From Treponema sp. (lineage in GTDB: Bacteria; Spirochaetota; Spirochaetia; Treponematales; Breznakiellaceae), in the NCBI GenBank assembly GCA_031260245.1, contig JAIRKH010000065.1, positions 1 to 48,450 on the forward strand: DNA of 48,450 nt. The letters are read 5' to 3'. Shown in pieces: positions 30,970-39,511 of this stretch. The translations under genes were made by a program, and so were the position numbers. The number at the start of each line of letters is the position of its first letter. Within the stretch, counting starts at the first letter, position 1. The notes under the pieces are model-generated. The model saw nothing but the letters and a program-made list of their open reading frames with translations, was not told where the DNA came from and made no database searches.

Positions 30970-31881
30970 ATGATAGAAGCCAGAAGCGTTACTAAATTCT
31001 TTTCAGTGGTGAATGAAAAAGGACTTGCGGAAGGGCTCACCGCGGTACTGAACGTGAGTCTTTCCATTCCCGACGGGGAAATCGTTTCGTTTCTTGGCCA
31101 GTCTGGATGCGGCAAGTCGACGTTTCTTGAGATACTTGCGGGTCTTCAGGCGCCCACTGACGGTACGATTTACATTGACGGACGGCTTGTGCTTGAACCC
31201 CTCCCGGCGACGCGCAGGGAACAGATAGCCTATCAGCGCCGATACCGCTTTATTTCGCCGTTGGCGAACAGCGTGTTTCGCGACCATCCCAAACACGACA
31301 TCGCCATGATTTTTCAGGACTACGCGGTTTTCCCATGGATGACCGCGATTGACAATGTTATATTCGCGCTTAAACTGCGTAACGCGGGGAAAAGGGGGAA
31401 AGAACGCCAGAGGCGCAAGGTCTTGGAAGAAAAAGCTTTCTTCTATTTGAATAAGGTTGATTTGGGCGCTTTTGCCAACAAATACCCTTCACAGCTTTCG
31501 GGGGGGATGCGCCAGAGGCTGTCTTTGGCGAGAGCGCTTTCCGTTGAGCCCAAGATTATTCTTATGGACGAGCCTTTCGCGGCTGTGGACGCGCTTACCA
31601 GGGAGAAACTACAAGACGAACTGTTGCGTCTCTGGTCTGAAACGGTCGGGACGTCGAAACCGATAACCATCGTCATGGTAACGCACGACGTCCAGGAGGC
31701 GGTGTATATTTCAGACGAGGTAGTGGTTTTTTCTCCCAGCCCCGGTTCAATACGCAACAGGATACCCATAAACGTCCAACGTCCCCGCGCCAGGACGGAT
31801 GCGGCGTTGATAGACGTACAGGAACGTATCTTCGCTATGTTTCAATATGATGTCAATCAGGAAAGCGACTATTCAATATAG
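30970..31881 (+). CDS. ABC transporter ATPase, SsuB/TauB/NitD type
   Basis: 303 residues. Walker A GQSGCGKST, Q-loop FQDYAVFPWMTAIDN, signature QLSGGMRQRLSLARAL, Walker B IILMDEPFAAVD and switch His in VMVTHDVQEAVYISDE. The PWMTAIDN and QEAVYLSD-like wording is typical of the nitrate/sulfonate/taurine branch, matching the permease at 29602. An insertion of about 25 residues (EQIAYQRRYRFISPLANSVF) lies between Walker A and the Q-loop and is longer than in ordinary family members. It energises import. GGAAGA lies before ATG; the gene is 37 bases after the PNPOx-like gene. Confidence 0.92.
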   Translation: MIEARSVTKFFSVVNEKGLAEGLTAVLNVSLSIPDGEIVSFLGQSGCGKSTFLEILAGLQAPTDGTIYIDGRLVLEPLPATRREQIAYQRRYRFISPLANSVFRDHPKHDIAMIFQDYAVFPWMTAIDNVIFALKLRNAGKRGKERQRRKVLEEKAFFYLNKVDLGAFANKYPSQLSGGMRQRLSLARALSVEPKIILMDEPFAAVDALTREKLQDELLRLWSETVGTSKPITIVMVTHDVQEAVYISDEVVVFSPSPGSIRNRIPINVQRPRARTDAALIDVQERIFAMFQYDVNQESDYSI

Positions 31882-31927
31882 CTTCAAAAGTTTTGAAAAG
31901 AATTTGGACGATTTCATAAATTTTACT

Positions 31928-31956
31928 TTGACAAAAATCGAGAATTTGTTTATAAT
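31928..31956 (+). promoter_or_regulatory. Consensus promoter of the acyl-CoA ligase gene, leaderless geometry
   Basis: Perfect TTGACA (31928-31933), 17 bases, perfect TATAAT (31951-31956), then 8 bases to ATG 31965 with no purine-rich site. The transcript cannot have more than a few leader bases. Confidence 0.75.
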
Positions 31957-31964
31957 AATCCATT

Positions 31965-33689
31965 ATGTTAAGAGTTGAAGAATATACGTCAGATTTACCG
32001 GATATGCCGTATCCGAATTTCATCGCCTTCCTTGGCGGAATCGAATCCCAATATCAAGATAAGACGGCGATTCTTTACCGTTCCGGCAAACGGACAACGT
32101 TTACGGAATGGTCTTTCAAGCGTTTCGCGGCTAAATGCAGGCAAATAGCGCGCGGCTTACTCGCCGCTGGTTTACAGAAAGGCGACCGCGTGGCGCTGTG
32201 GGCGGAAAACCGCCCAGAATGGACCTCCGTCTGGATGGGAACGGCTATCGCTGGTATGGTAATCGTACCGATAGACTTCCTCGTATCGGAAAAAGAATGC
32301 GCTAATATTCTGGAAATAACTCAAGCGAAGGCGTTTTTTCATTCCAAGCGCAAACAAGAATTCGCCGCGACTGTGAACGCCGCGGTGAAAGTCTGTTTTC
32401 CAGATAACGAAACCAACGACTTTGACGCGTTCGGCGCGGACGCGGAATCCATTGCGTTGCCGAAAGTAGAAGACGTCGCTGAGAACGACCCGGTTTCCGT
32501 CGTGTTTACGTCTGGCACAACGGGCTTCGCCAAAGGCGTCATGCTGTCTCATAAGGGCATCATCGCCAATGCAAACGCCGCAATACGCGCTCTCCGCGCC
32601 GTAGAAAAAGACGTCTTTATTAACGTCTTGCCCTTACATCACACCTACCCGACAACCTGCTCCTTCATTTCGCCCCTGGCCTGCGGCGCGAGCTTCATCA
32701 TCGTGGAGAAACTCGTGGGTAAAGTGGTGATTGACGACATAAACGACGCGGGCGGCACCTTCCTCATCGCGGTTCCCCTGCTCTACGACAAAGTAATGGA
32801 CGCAATCGCGCAAGGCTATGACAAACTGCCGTCAATCCTCAAAGGTATCTTCGACGTTCTACGGAAAATCTCGCTCGCCGAAGCGAAAAAAGGACGCATA
32901 GGCTTCGGGCGCGTCGCCTTGTCAATCATACGCAAGAAAGCTCGGCTCGGCTCGATACGAATAATGGTAGCCGGCGGCGGCGCTCTGAACCCTAAAACCG
33001 CGGACTTCTTCGACTCGTTAGGTTTCAATATCGTTCACGGCTACGGAATGAGCGAGAACGGTCCCCTCATCAGCGTGAATCTGCCCAAGTTCAAACGCAA
33101 CGCGTCGGTCGGCTTGCCAGTCAAATATACGGACGTCAAAATCATCGACGCAAACGAGGACGGCGTCGGCGAAATCGCGGTTTATTCGCCGTCGATGATG
33201 CTGGGCTACTACAATAACCCGGAAGCCACGGAGGAGATGTTCGAACGCTTCGACGGAATACGCTACCTAAAAACCGGGGACTTGGGCTACCGCGACGAAG
33301 ACGGTTATCTCTATATCAACGGGCGCAAGAAGAACCTGATAGTAAGTTCAGGCGGGAAAAACGTCTACCCTGAAGAGATTGAGGCGCATTTCGGGAATTC
33401 CCGCGTCATTCAGGAAACGCTTGTAGTCGGCAGGAAAGAGACGGTCACCCGCGGGGAACAAGTTTTCGCGGTGGTAGTACCGAATTACGAGGCCTTAGCC
33501 ATTGACTATCCGGGCAAGGAAACGGACGACGCGTTTGTTCATTCGCTTATTAAAAAGGAAATTGAAAACGTGAATAGAACCCTGGTCGGCTACAAAAAAA
33601 TCACAGATTTCACCACGCGAAAAGAGCCGTTTGAGAAAAACGCGCAACAGAAGATTCGCCGTTTCCTGTATAAAAGCTACGAAAACTAG
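31965..33689 (+). CDS. AMP-binding acyl-CoA (long-chain fatty acid) ligase
   Basis: 574 residues of the ANL adenylate-forming family. ATP-binding P-loop VVFTSGTTGFAKGVMLSHKG, then VLPLHHTYPTTCS, GYGMSENGPLIS (A4/A5), and the hinge region LKTGDLGYRDEDGYLYINGR with the catalytic Lys region RKKNLIVSSGGKNVYPEEIE. The C-terminus ends FEKNAQQKIRRFLYK. It activates a carboxylic acid to acyl-AMP and then acyl-CoA or acyl-ACP. Size and N-terminal EWSFKRFAAKCRQIARGL fit the long-chain ligases, but the substrate is not proven. It is cytosolic or membrane-associated. It is a single gene under a consensus promoter. Confidence 0.88.
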   Translation: MLRVEEYTSDLPDMPYPNFIAFLGGIESQYQDKTAILYRSGKRTTFTEWSFKRFAAKCRQIARGLLAAGLQKGDRVALWAENRPEWTSVWMGTAIAGMVIVPIDFLVSEKECANILEITQAKAFFHSKRKQEFAATVNAAVKVCFPDNETNDFDAFGADAESIALPKVEDVAENDPVSVVFTSGTTGFAKGVMLSHKGIIANANAAIRALRAVEKDVFINVLPLHHTYPTTCSFISPLACGASFIIVEKLVGKVVIDDINDAGGTFLIAVPLLYDKVMDAIAQGYDKLPSILKGIFDVLRKISLAEAKKGRIGFGRVALSIIRKKARLGSIRIMVAGGGALNPKTADFFDSLGFNIVHGYGMSENGPLISVNLPKFKRNASVGLPVKYTDVKIIDANEDGVGEIAVYSPSMMLGYYNNPEATEEMFERFDGIRYLKTGDLGYRDEDGYLYINGRKKNLIVSSGGKNVYPEEIEAHFGNSRVIQETLVVGRKETVTRGEQVFAVVVPNYEALAIDYPGKETDDAFVHSLIKKEIENVNRTLVGYKKITDFTTRKEPFEKNAQQKIRRFLYKSYEN

Positions 33690-33714
33690 AGAACGGGATA
33701 ACAGATAAGGGGAA

Positions 33715-33790
33715 GGGGCCGCTTGGCAAGAGAGCGGAGAGCGCTTTCCACAACGGAGGTCGACTCACAGCAAACTTGCCGTCGCGCCCC
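33715..33790. other. Possible structured RNA in the gap before the ECF operon
   Basis: GGGGC (33715) pairs with GCCCC (33786) and GGCAAG (33725) with CTTGCC (33775), separated by a 5x5 internal loop and enclosing 44 bases with a further small stem (GGAGA/TTTCC). A hairpin CGAGG/CCTCG follows near 33825. No known riboswitch core (FMN, TPP, cobalamin) could be recognised. The rest of 33690-34104 shows no gene. Confidence 0.25.
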
Positions 33791-34104
33791 TATGGTGGAG
33801 ACCAGCAAAGCGCGCCTGCAAGACGAGGACAGTAGAACCTCGCAGTATAAAAATATAAAAAGAGGGTATAGCTGATGTGGACAGCAGATTTAAGTAGATT
33901 ATTGATTTTTCATTGCGGTTATATTTCCGTAATATACAAACCTATCGATTAACAGCCTCAGCAGACGACGCCTTATTAGAAAGTTGTCCAATAGGGGCTT
34001 GCCTGTGGTCTAGTCAGAGCGTAGTCGCTTATATAAAGCGCTTATGGAGAATAATCTTGTATGTTTTCTCGCTTTGCTATACAATGCCGACAAGGAGTTT
34101 TTTT

Positions 34105-34659
34105 ATGGAAAACAAGAAACTGGTTTCTGTCAAAACGGTTGTGGCAATCGGTATAGGCACGGCAATTATGTTCGTGCTTATGCGCTTTGTGGCGATTCCT
34201 TCGGGAATACCAAACACAAACTTCAATCTTGCGCCTGCTATAGTCGCGGTCTTTGCCGCTATTTTTGGTCCTATAGCAGGTTTCTTCATTGCCTTCATCG
34301 GACATACCTTGACCGACCTCACGTGGGGTAGCGTCTGGTGGAGCTGGGTCGTTGCGGACGCGCTTTTCGGGCTTCTGGCGGGACTTTTATGGAAGCTTTA
34401 TAAAATAGAGGAAGGCGGATTTAACGTCAAAGCCTGCGTCTTTTTTAACATCGTTCAAATAGTCGCAAACGTCGTCGCGTGGGTGGGCGTTGCGCCGACG
34501 CTGGATATTCTCATCTATCAGGAGCCGGCGAACAAGGTGTTCTTGCAGGGTCTCGTTGCGGGCGGTCTGAATTCTATGGTGGTTCTGATATTGGGAAGCC
34601 TTCTCGCGTTCGGTTATTCAAAGACGCGGGTGAAAGCCGGTAGTCTGAAAGAAGAATAG
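34105..34659 (+). CDS. ECF transporter S component, UPF0397 type
   Basis: 184 residues and about five membrane helices: VVAIGIGTAIMFVLMRFVAI, IVAVFAAIFGPIAGFFIAFI, WWSWVVADALFGLLAGLLW, NIVQIVANVVAWVGVAP and LQGLVAGGLNSMVVLILGSL. The sequence matches UPF0397 proteins, which databases often label riboflavin-type S components. The vitamin or other small molecule captured is not certain. The start is taken at ATG 34105 with AAGGAG seven bases before it; an upstream open extension to 33913 has no such support. It is followed with a one-base overlap by the ATPase gene. Confidence 0.88.
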   Translation: MENKKLVSVKTVVAIGIGTAIMFVLMRFVAIPSGIPNTNFNLAPAIVAVFAAIFGPIAGFFIAFIGHTLTDLTWGSVWWSWVVADALFGLLAGLLWKLYKIEEGGFNVKACVFFNIVQIVANVVAWVGVAPTLDILIYQEPANKVFLQGLVAGGLNSMVVLILGSLLAFGYSKTRVKAGSLKEE

Positions 34660-36350
34660 TGAGCGAAAACGTCGTCTGTTTTCAGGATTTCTCGTTCACT
34701 TACAGGACGCAAACGGAGCCGAGCCTACGCAACGTTAATCTTACCGTGAAAAAAGGGGAAAAAGTCCTGATACTTGGACCTTCCGGCTCCGGTAAAAGTA
34801 CCTTGGCTCACTGTATCAATGGGCTGATTCCCTACGCTTTTTCCGGCAAAACAACTGGTTTCTTGTCTGTTTTCGGCGAAAACGCCGAATATCTCGATAT
34901 TTTTGCCAGAGCGAAAAAGGTGGGAACCGTATTGCAAGATACGGATGGGCAGTTTGTGGGCTTGAACGTGGCAGAGGATATAGCCTTTGCCGCGGAAAAT
35001 GACTGTGTTCCGGTAGGCGAGATGCGAACGCGCGTTTCTGAAACTGCAAGTCTCGTAAATGTGGAGAAGTATCTCGCAAAAGCCCCGCAAGACTTGTCTG
35101 GCGGGCAAAAACAGAGGGTTTCCATGGCGGGCGTGCTCATGGATAATGTGGAACTCCTTCTTTTTGACGAGCCGCTCGCTAACCTGGACCCGGCAACCGG
35201 AAAAAAAGCTATCAAACTGATTGACGATTTGAGCAAAAATATCGGAAAAACTATCATTATCATTGAACACAGACTTGAAGATGCGCTTTCTTGCCCGGTT
35301 GACCGCATCATCGTTATAGAGAAAGGACGCGTCATCGCGGATATGCCGCCCGACGGACTGCTTGCTTCCGGTATTCTCACGCAAACCGGTATCCGCGAGC
35401 CGCTCTACATAAGCGCCCTCCGTTACGCAGGCGTCGAAATTACGACGGAAATGCGTCCGTCAAGCGTCGACGCCCTAATTTTTGACCCCAAGCCCCTCTT
35501 CTTATGGAATGAAAGCCTGCCGCCTAATCCGCCGAAGTCGCCCCGTCCCGCGCTTCTGGAGGTTAGAAACCTTTGTTTTAGATATGACAAATCTCTGGCT
35601 TTGGATAACGTGTCTTTCACGATAGGAAAAGGCGCGTCTGTCGCGCTTGTGGGGCGGAATGGCGCGGGAAAATCAACGCTGGCGAAGCTCATCTGCGGCT
35701 TTGAAGCGCCTTCTTCCGGCGCGATATTCTTTGACGGTAAGGACCTTGCAGGTTTTTCTATCAAGGAATGCGCGGAACGTATTGGTTTCTGTATGCAAAA
35801 TCCAAACCTTATGTTGTCTTTCCCATTGATTTTCGACGAAGTCGCATTCGGGCTCCGTAATCGCGGAGTCAGCGAGGGGGAGGTGAAAGAGAGGGTTTAC
35901 GAAACCTTGAATGTTTGCGGACTTTACTCGATCAGGTCTTGGCCTGTCAGCGCCTTGAGTTTCGGGCAAAAAAAGAGGCTGACTATAGCGGCGATTCTGG
36001 TCTTTGGTCCGTCTCTGTTGATTTTGGACGAGCCGACAGCAGGGCAGGATTTTCGCAACTATTCGCGTATCATGGAATTCTTGCGAAAGCTTAATCGCGA
36101 ACAAAACATCACCCTCTTGATGATAACTCATGATATGCATCTCATGCTTGAATACGCGGAAAAGGCGATTATATTGTCCGAAAGCGCGCTTATTGAGCAC
36201 GCGCCGCCCGCATTTGTTCTAATCAATGACGCTATTATTGAAAGAGCTAATCTTAAACGGACGTCCCTGTATACGCTTGCTCGTCGGGCCGGTCTTGAAC
36301 CGGAGCCGTTTATAGAGAAATTCATTGCATTTGAACGGAGCTCCATTTGA
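34659..36350 (+). CDS. Fused double ATPase of the ECF transporter (EcfA-EcfA')
   Basis: 563 residues, two ABC ATPase domains in one chain. Domain 1 (about 1-235): GPSGSGKST, QDTDGQFVGLNVAEDIAF, DLSGGQKQRVSMAG, LLLFDEPLANLDP. Domain 2 (about 295-530): GRNGAGKST, CMQNPNLMLSFPLIFDEVAF, ALSFGQKKRLTIAA, LLILDEPTAGQD. In domain 2 the signature Gly-Gly is Phe-Gly (SFGQ), accepted in ECF systems. The start is a GTG sharing one base with the S-component stop, a sign of coupled translation. With the S and T components it forms a complete, dedicated importer. Confidence 0.93.
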   Translation: MSENVVCFQDFSFTYRTQTEPSLRNVNLTVKKGEKVLILGPSGSGKSTLAHCINGLIPYAFSGKTTGFLSVFGENAEYLDIFARAKKVGTVLQDTDGQFVGLNVAEDIAFAAENDCVPVGEMRTRVSETASLVNVEKYLAKAPQDLSGGQKQRVSMAGVLMDNVELLLFDEPLANLDPATGKKAIKLIDDLSKNIGKTIIIIEHRLEDALSCPVDRIIVIEKGRVIADMPPDGLLASGILTQTGIREPLYISALRYAGVEITTEMRPSSVDALIFDPKPLFLWNESLPPNPPKSPRPALLEVRNLCFRYDKSLALDNVSFTIGKGASVALVGRNGAGKSTLAKLICGFEAPSSGAIFFDGKDLAGFSIKECAERIGFCMQNPNLMLSFPLIFDEVAFGLRNRGVSEGEVKERVYETLNVCGLYSIRSWPVSALSFGQKKRLTIAAILVFGPSLLILDEPTAGQDFRNYSRIMEFLRKLNREQNITLLMITHDMHLMLEYAEKAIILSESALIEHAPPAFVLINDAIIERANLKRTSLYTLARRAGLEPEPFIEKFIAFERSSI

Positions 36351-36364
36351 CTCGTTGCGCAAGC

Positions 36365-36394
36365 TTGTCGTTGTATTAGGCGCAGAGGTATCCT
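36365..36394 (+). promoter_or_regulatory. Candidate internal promoter before ecfT
   Basis: TTGTCG (36365-36370), 18 bases, TATCCT (36389-36394). It ends 6 bases before an ATG at 36401 (which would add 17 residues) and about 57 before the better ATG at 36452. Moderate match only. Confidence 0.3.
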
Positions 36395-36451
36395 GTAGAT
36401 ATGAAAGGCGAAGTCAAAATAGAGACGCCCGAAGGAAGAGGAGAGGTGAAC

Positions 36452-37279
36452 ATGGCGCTCATGCTGTCGTATATTGAAAAGGATTCCCCGATTCACAGGT
36501 TGTCCGGACTAACGAAACTCGTTGTTTTTCTACTGTGGTCGGTTCTTACTATGGCGGGTTACGATACCCGCGTTATGCTTGGGCTTTGCGCGACGGGGGC
36601 GGTATTGTTTATCATTTCCCGTACACAGCTTGCAGAAGTGTCCTTCATATTCAAGATGCTGTTTTTTTTCATGGCGCTCAATATCCTGGCGATTTATGTG
36701 TTTGCGCCGGAACAGGGCGTTCTGATTTACGGAACACGGCACATTATTGTTAATGGCGTGGGCAGGTGGACGCTCACCGCGGAACAACTGTTTTACGAAT
36801 TCAACCTTATTCTCAAATATATAAGCGTCGTACCAGTGGCTATTCTGCTCATCGTTACTACGCACCCAAGTGAATTCGCCGCATCTCTTAATAGAATCGG
36901 CGTCAGTTACTCTATCGCCTTTGCGGTCAGCTTGACTCTGCGCTATATCCCAGACGTCCAGCGGGATTACAAGACTATTTCCCAATCACAGCAGGCGCGG
37001 GGCTTGGAGCTTTCCGCAAAAGCGCATCCTCTCAAGCGGCTTAAAGGCGCGGCAAATATCCTCTTGCCTCTCATTTTCTCCTCACTCGACCGTATTGACG
37101 TGATAAGCCGCGCCATGGAACTACGAGGTTTCGGCAAAAACAAGAAACGCACATGGTTCGCGGAAAAACCTTTCTCAAGCGCGGACAAGGTTATCCTGCT
37201 CATGTCTGTTCTGTTGTTCGGTTTCGCTTTGTGGTTTACCTTCAAAAATGGAAGCCGCTTCTACAACCCGTTTAAGTAA
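36452..37279 (+). CDS. ecfT: ECF transporter transmembrane (T) component
   Basis: 275 residues with about five or six membrane helices. The scaffold shows SPIHRLSGLTKLVVFLLWS at the N-terminus, the first Ala-Arg-Gly coupling motif QARGLELSAK, and the second coupling helix with SRAMELRGFG, which contact the ATPases. It links the S component at 34105 to the fused ATPase. ATG 36452 has AGGAGAGG five bases upstream; ATG 36401 in the same frame has no Shine-Dalgarno but a possible promoter just before it. The gene ends 175 bases before the GH42 gene. Confidence 0.9.
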   Translation: MALMLSYIEKDSPIHRLSGLTKLVVFLLWSVLTMAGYDTRVMLGLCATGAVLFIISRTQLAEVSFIFKMLFFFMALNILAIYVFAPEQGVLIYGTRHIIVNGVGRWTLTAEQLFYEFNLILKYISVVPVAILLIVTTHPSEFAASLNRIGVSYSIAFAVSLTLRYIPDVQRDYKTISQSQQARGLELSAKAHPLKRLKGAANILLPLIFSSLDRIDVISRAMELRGFGKNKKRTWFAEKPFSSADKVILLMSVLLFGFALWFTFKNGSRFYNPFK

Positions 37280-37454
37280 ACGGCGCAAAATTCGCGGGAA
37301 AATATCCGCGTCCTTCAATCTCTCCTTCTTGATGTAAAGCAAGAAAGAGCGTATCATAGTCATTGTGGGAAATAAAACTATCGTGAAAATGCGGCGTAAA
37401 AACCTATCTGAAATCATACGATACGTTAGACCCGCTAACAAAGGAGGCGTAAAC

Positions 37455-39470
37455 ATGAAACAAGCTTTTCGGCACCCGCCGATAGCGGCGAAATTCCCCT
37501 ACATTCTGCACGGCGGGGATTACAATCCAGAACAGTGGATCAAGTGGAAAGATACGGTTTGGAAAGAAGATATGAGGCTCGCAAAACTCGCGGGGATAAA
37601 TACATTGTCCATAGGTATCTTTGCGTGGTCTACGCTTGAGCCGTCCGAAGGCGATTACCATTTTGAATGGCTTGATGAAATGATGGATTTGATGGCAGAA
37701 AACGACATGGCCGTCGTGATGGCGACCCCGTCCGGCGCCCGTCCCGCATGGCTCAGCCAAAAATACCCGGAAGTCCTGCGCGTCAACGCGGACAGAACCC
37801 GTAATCTGCACGGGGGAAGGCATAATCATTGCCTCTCATCTCCGGTTTACCGTGAAAAAACGGCGCAAATCAACGCCCGTCTCGCGGAACGCTACGCCAA
37901 GCGCCCGTCGCTCGCAATTTGGCACGTCTCCAACGAATACGGCGGCGAATGTCATTGCCCCTTGTGTCAGGAGCGGTTTCGTGAATTTCTGAGAAAACGC
38001 TACGGTACTCTTGACGCGCTGAACGCCGCATGGTGGACTGCGTTCTGGAGCCACACCTATACGGATTGGTCTCAAATTGAGAGCCCAAGCCCCACCGGAG
38101 AAACCAGCACTCACGGACTCAACCTTTCGTGGAAGCGGTTCACTACCGAGCAGTTCGTTGACTTTTATCTCTGTGAAACCGCTCCTCTCAAAAAGTTCGC
38201 CCCGTCAATACCTTGCACGACCAATCTCATGGGTACTTATCCAGGCGTTGACTACTTTCGGCTTGCCGAGGTACTAGACGTCGCGTCTTGGGATAATTAT
38301 CCACACTGGCGCGGAACAGACGAGGATACGGCGGTCGGATCGCGGGTTTCCTTTTTACACGACTTGACTCGCTCTCTTAAAGGCAAGCCTTTTATGATGA
38401 TGGAATCATCCCCGTCCGCCACGAACTGGCAACCAGTCGCCAAGTTGCGCCGTCCTGGGGTTCATGCCTTGCAGTCCTTGCAAGCGGTCGCTCACGGCGC
38501 TGATACAGTGCAGTATTTTCAATTCCGCAAGGGGCGCGGAGCCGCCGAAAAGTTCCACGGCGCGGTCGTTGACCATGAAGGCACAGAATATACCCGCGTG
38601 TTTCACGAAGTAGCGGATGTGGGCAAGCGGTTGAAAGACTTGGAACAGATTGTGGGAACGTTCACGCCTGCAAGCGTAGCCTTGATTTACGACTGGAACG
38701 TCCGTTGGGCTTTGGAAGACGCAAAGGGTTTCCTGCAATCAAAAACCAACTACGAGAGCGCTATAATCAACCATTACCGCGCCTTCTGGCGGCTCGGCGC
38801 GTCCGTCGACGTGATTGACTCCACGCGCCCGCTTGACGGCTACAGTATCGTTTCAGCGCCCATGTTGTATATGTTGCGTCCGGGCTTTGCCGAAAGAATA
38901 ACCGCGTTTGTAGAAAGCGGCGGAACTTTTGTCGCCTCTTACATCACCGGCTATGTCGACGAAAACGACTTATGTTTCCTCGACGGGTTTCCAGGTCCCC
39001 TTAAGGACGCGCTGGGTATCTGGTGTGAGGAAATCGACGCGCTTTATCCAAATGAGACTAATATGGTTGTATGGAACGGCAAAACCTACAAGGCGTTTGA
39101 TTTTTGCGAAATAGTTCACTGCCGGGGCGCGAAAAGACTAGCGACCTACGGCAAGGATTTTTACGCAGGACAACCCGCGCTCACCATAAACCACAGAGGC
39201 AAAGGTAAGGCGTATTTCATTGCGGCGCGGACGGAACAGGCGTTCTTAAACGACTTTTATGCTTCTTTAGTGAAGGAGTCGCGCGTTCACCGCGCGTTGG
39301 ACGCGAACCTTCCCGAAGGCGTAACCGCGCAGGAGCGGAGCGACGGTAAAACACGCTCTATTTTCGTAATGAATTTCACGCCTTTCCCAAAAAACATTAT
39401 CCTTGACAGCGGAAAGAAATATCTCGCGCCATGGGAAGTATGGATTACACAGGGAAACAATGAGGCGTAA
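37455..39470 (+). CDS. GH42 beta-galactosidase
   Basis: 671 residues from ATG 37455, which has AAAGGAGG seven bases upstream. GH42 marks: HGGDYNPEQW, GIFAWSTLEPSEGDYHFEWL, the acid/base Glu about 161 in WHVSNEYGGECHCPLCQ (with the zinc-site cysteines), DNYPHW, and nucleophile Glu about 317 in FMMMESSPS. The trimerisation domain (SVALIYDWNVRWALED, SAPMLYMLRPG) and C-terminal beta domain follow. No signal peptide, so it acts on imported galactosides. Galactokinase is encoded 42 bases downstream, together giving release and phosphorylation of galactose. Confidence 0.95.
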   Translation: MKQAFRHPPIAAKFPYILHGGDYNPEQWIKWKDTVWKEDMRLAKLAGINTLSIGIFAWSTLEPSEGDYHFEWLDEMMDLMAENDMAVVMATPSGARPAWLSQKYPEVLRVNADRTRNLHGGRHNHCLSSPVYREKTAQINARLAERYAKRPSLAIWHVSNEYGGECHCPLCQERFREFLRKRYGTLDALNAAWWTAFWSHTYTDWSQIESPSPTGETSTHGLNLSWKRFTTEQFVDFYLCETAPLKKFAPSIPCTTNLMGTYPGVDYFRLAEVLDVASWDNYPHWRGTDEDTAVGSRVSFLHDLTRSLKGKPFMMMESSPSATNWQPVAKLRRPGVHALQSLQAVAHGADTVQYFQFRKGRGAAEKFHGAVVDHEGTEYTRVFHEVADVGKRLKDLEQIVGTFTPASVALIYDWNVRWALEDAKGFLQSKTNYESAIINHYRAFWRLGASVDVIDSTRPLDGYSIVSAPMLYMLRPGFAERITAFVESGGTFVASYITGYVDENDLCFLDGFPGPLKDALGIWCEEIDALYPNETNMVVWNGKTYKAFDFCEIVHCRGAKRLATYGKDFYAGQPALTINHRGKGKAYFIAARTEQAFLNDFYASLVKESRVHRALDANLPEGVTAQERSDGKTRSIFVMNFTPFPKNIILDSGKKYLAPWEVWITQGNNEA

Positions 39471-39511
39471 AGCTTCTGTTAGAAGAAAACATCCCTAAAA
39501 AGGAAGCAAAA

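Noticed and set aside
33913-34104. Upstream extension of the ECF S component
   Set aside because: No ribosome site at its start and no similarity to S components; AAGGAG stands before ATG 34105.
33690-34104. FMN, TPP or cobalamin riboswitch before the ECF operon
   Set aside because: None of the conserved core words of these riboswitches is present on the plus strand; only unspecific pairings were found.
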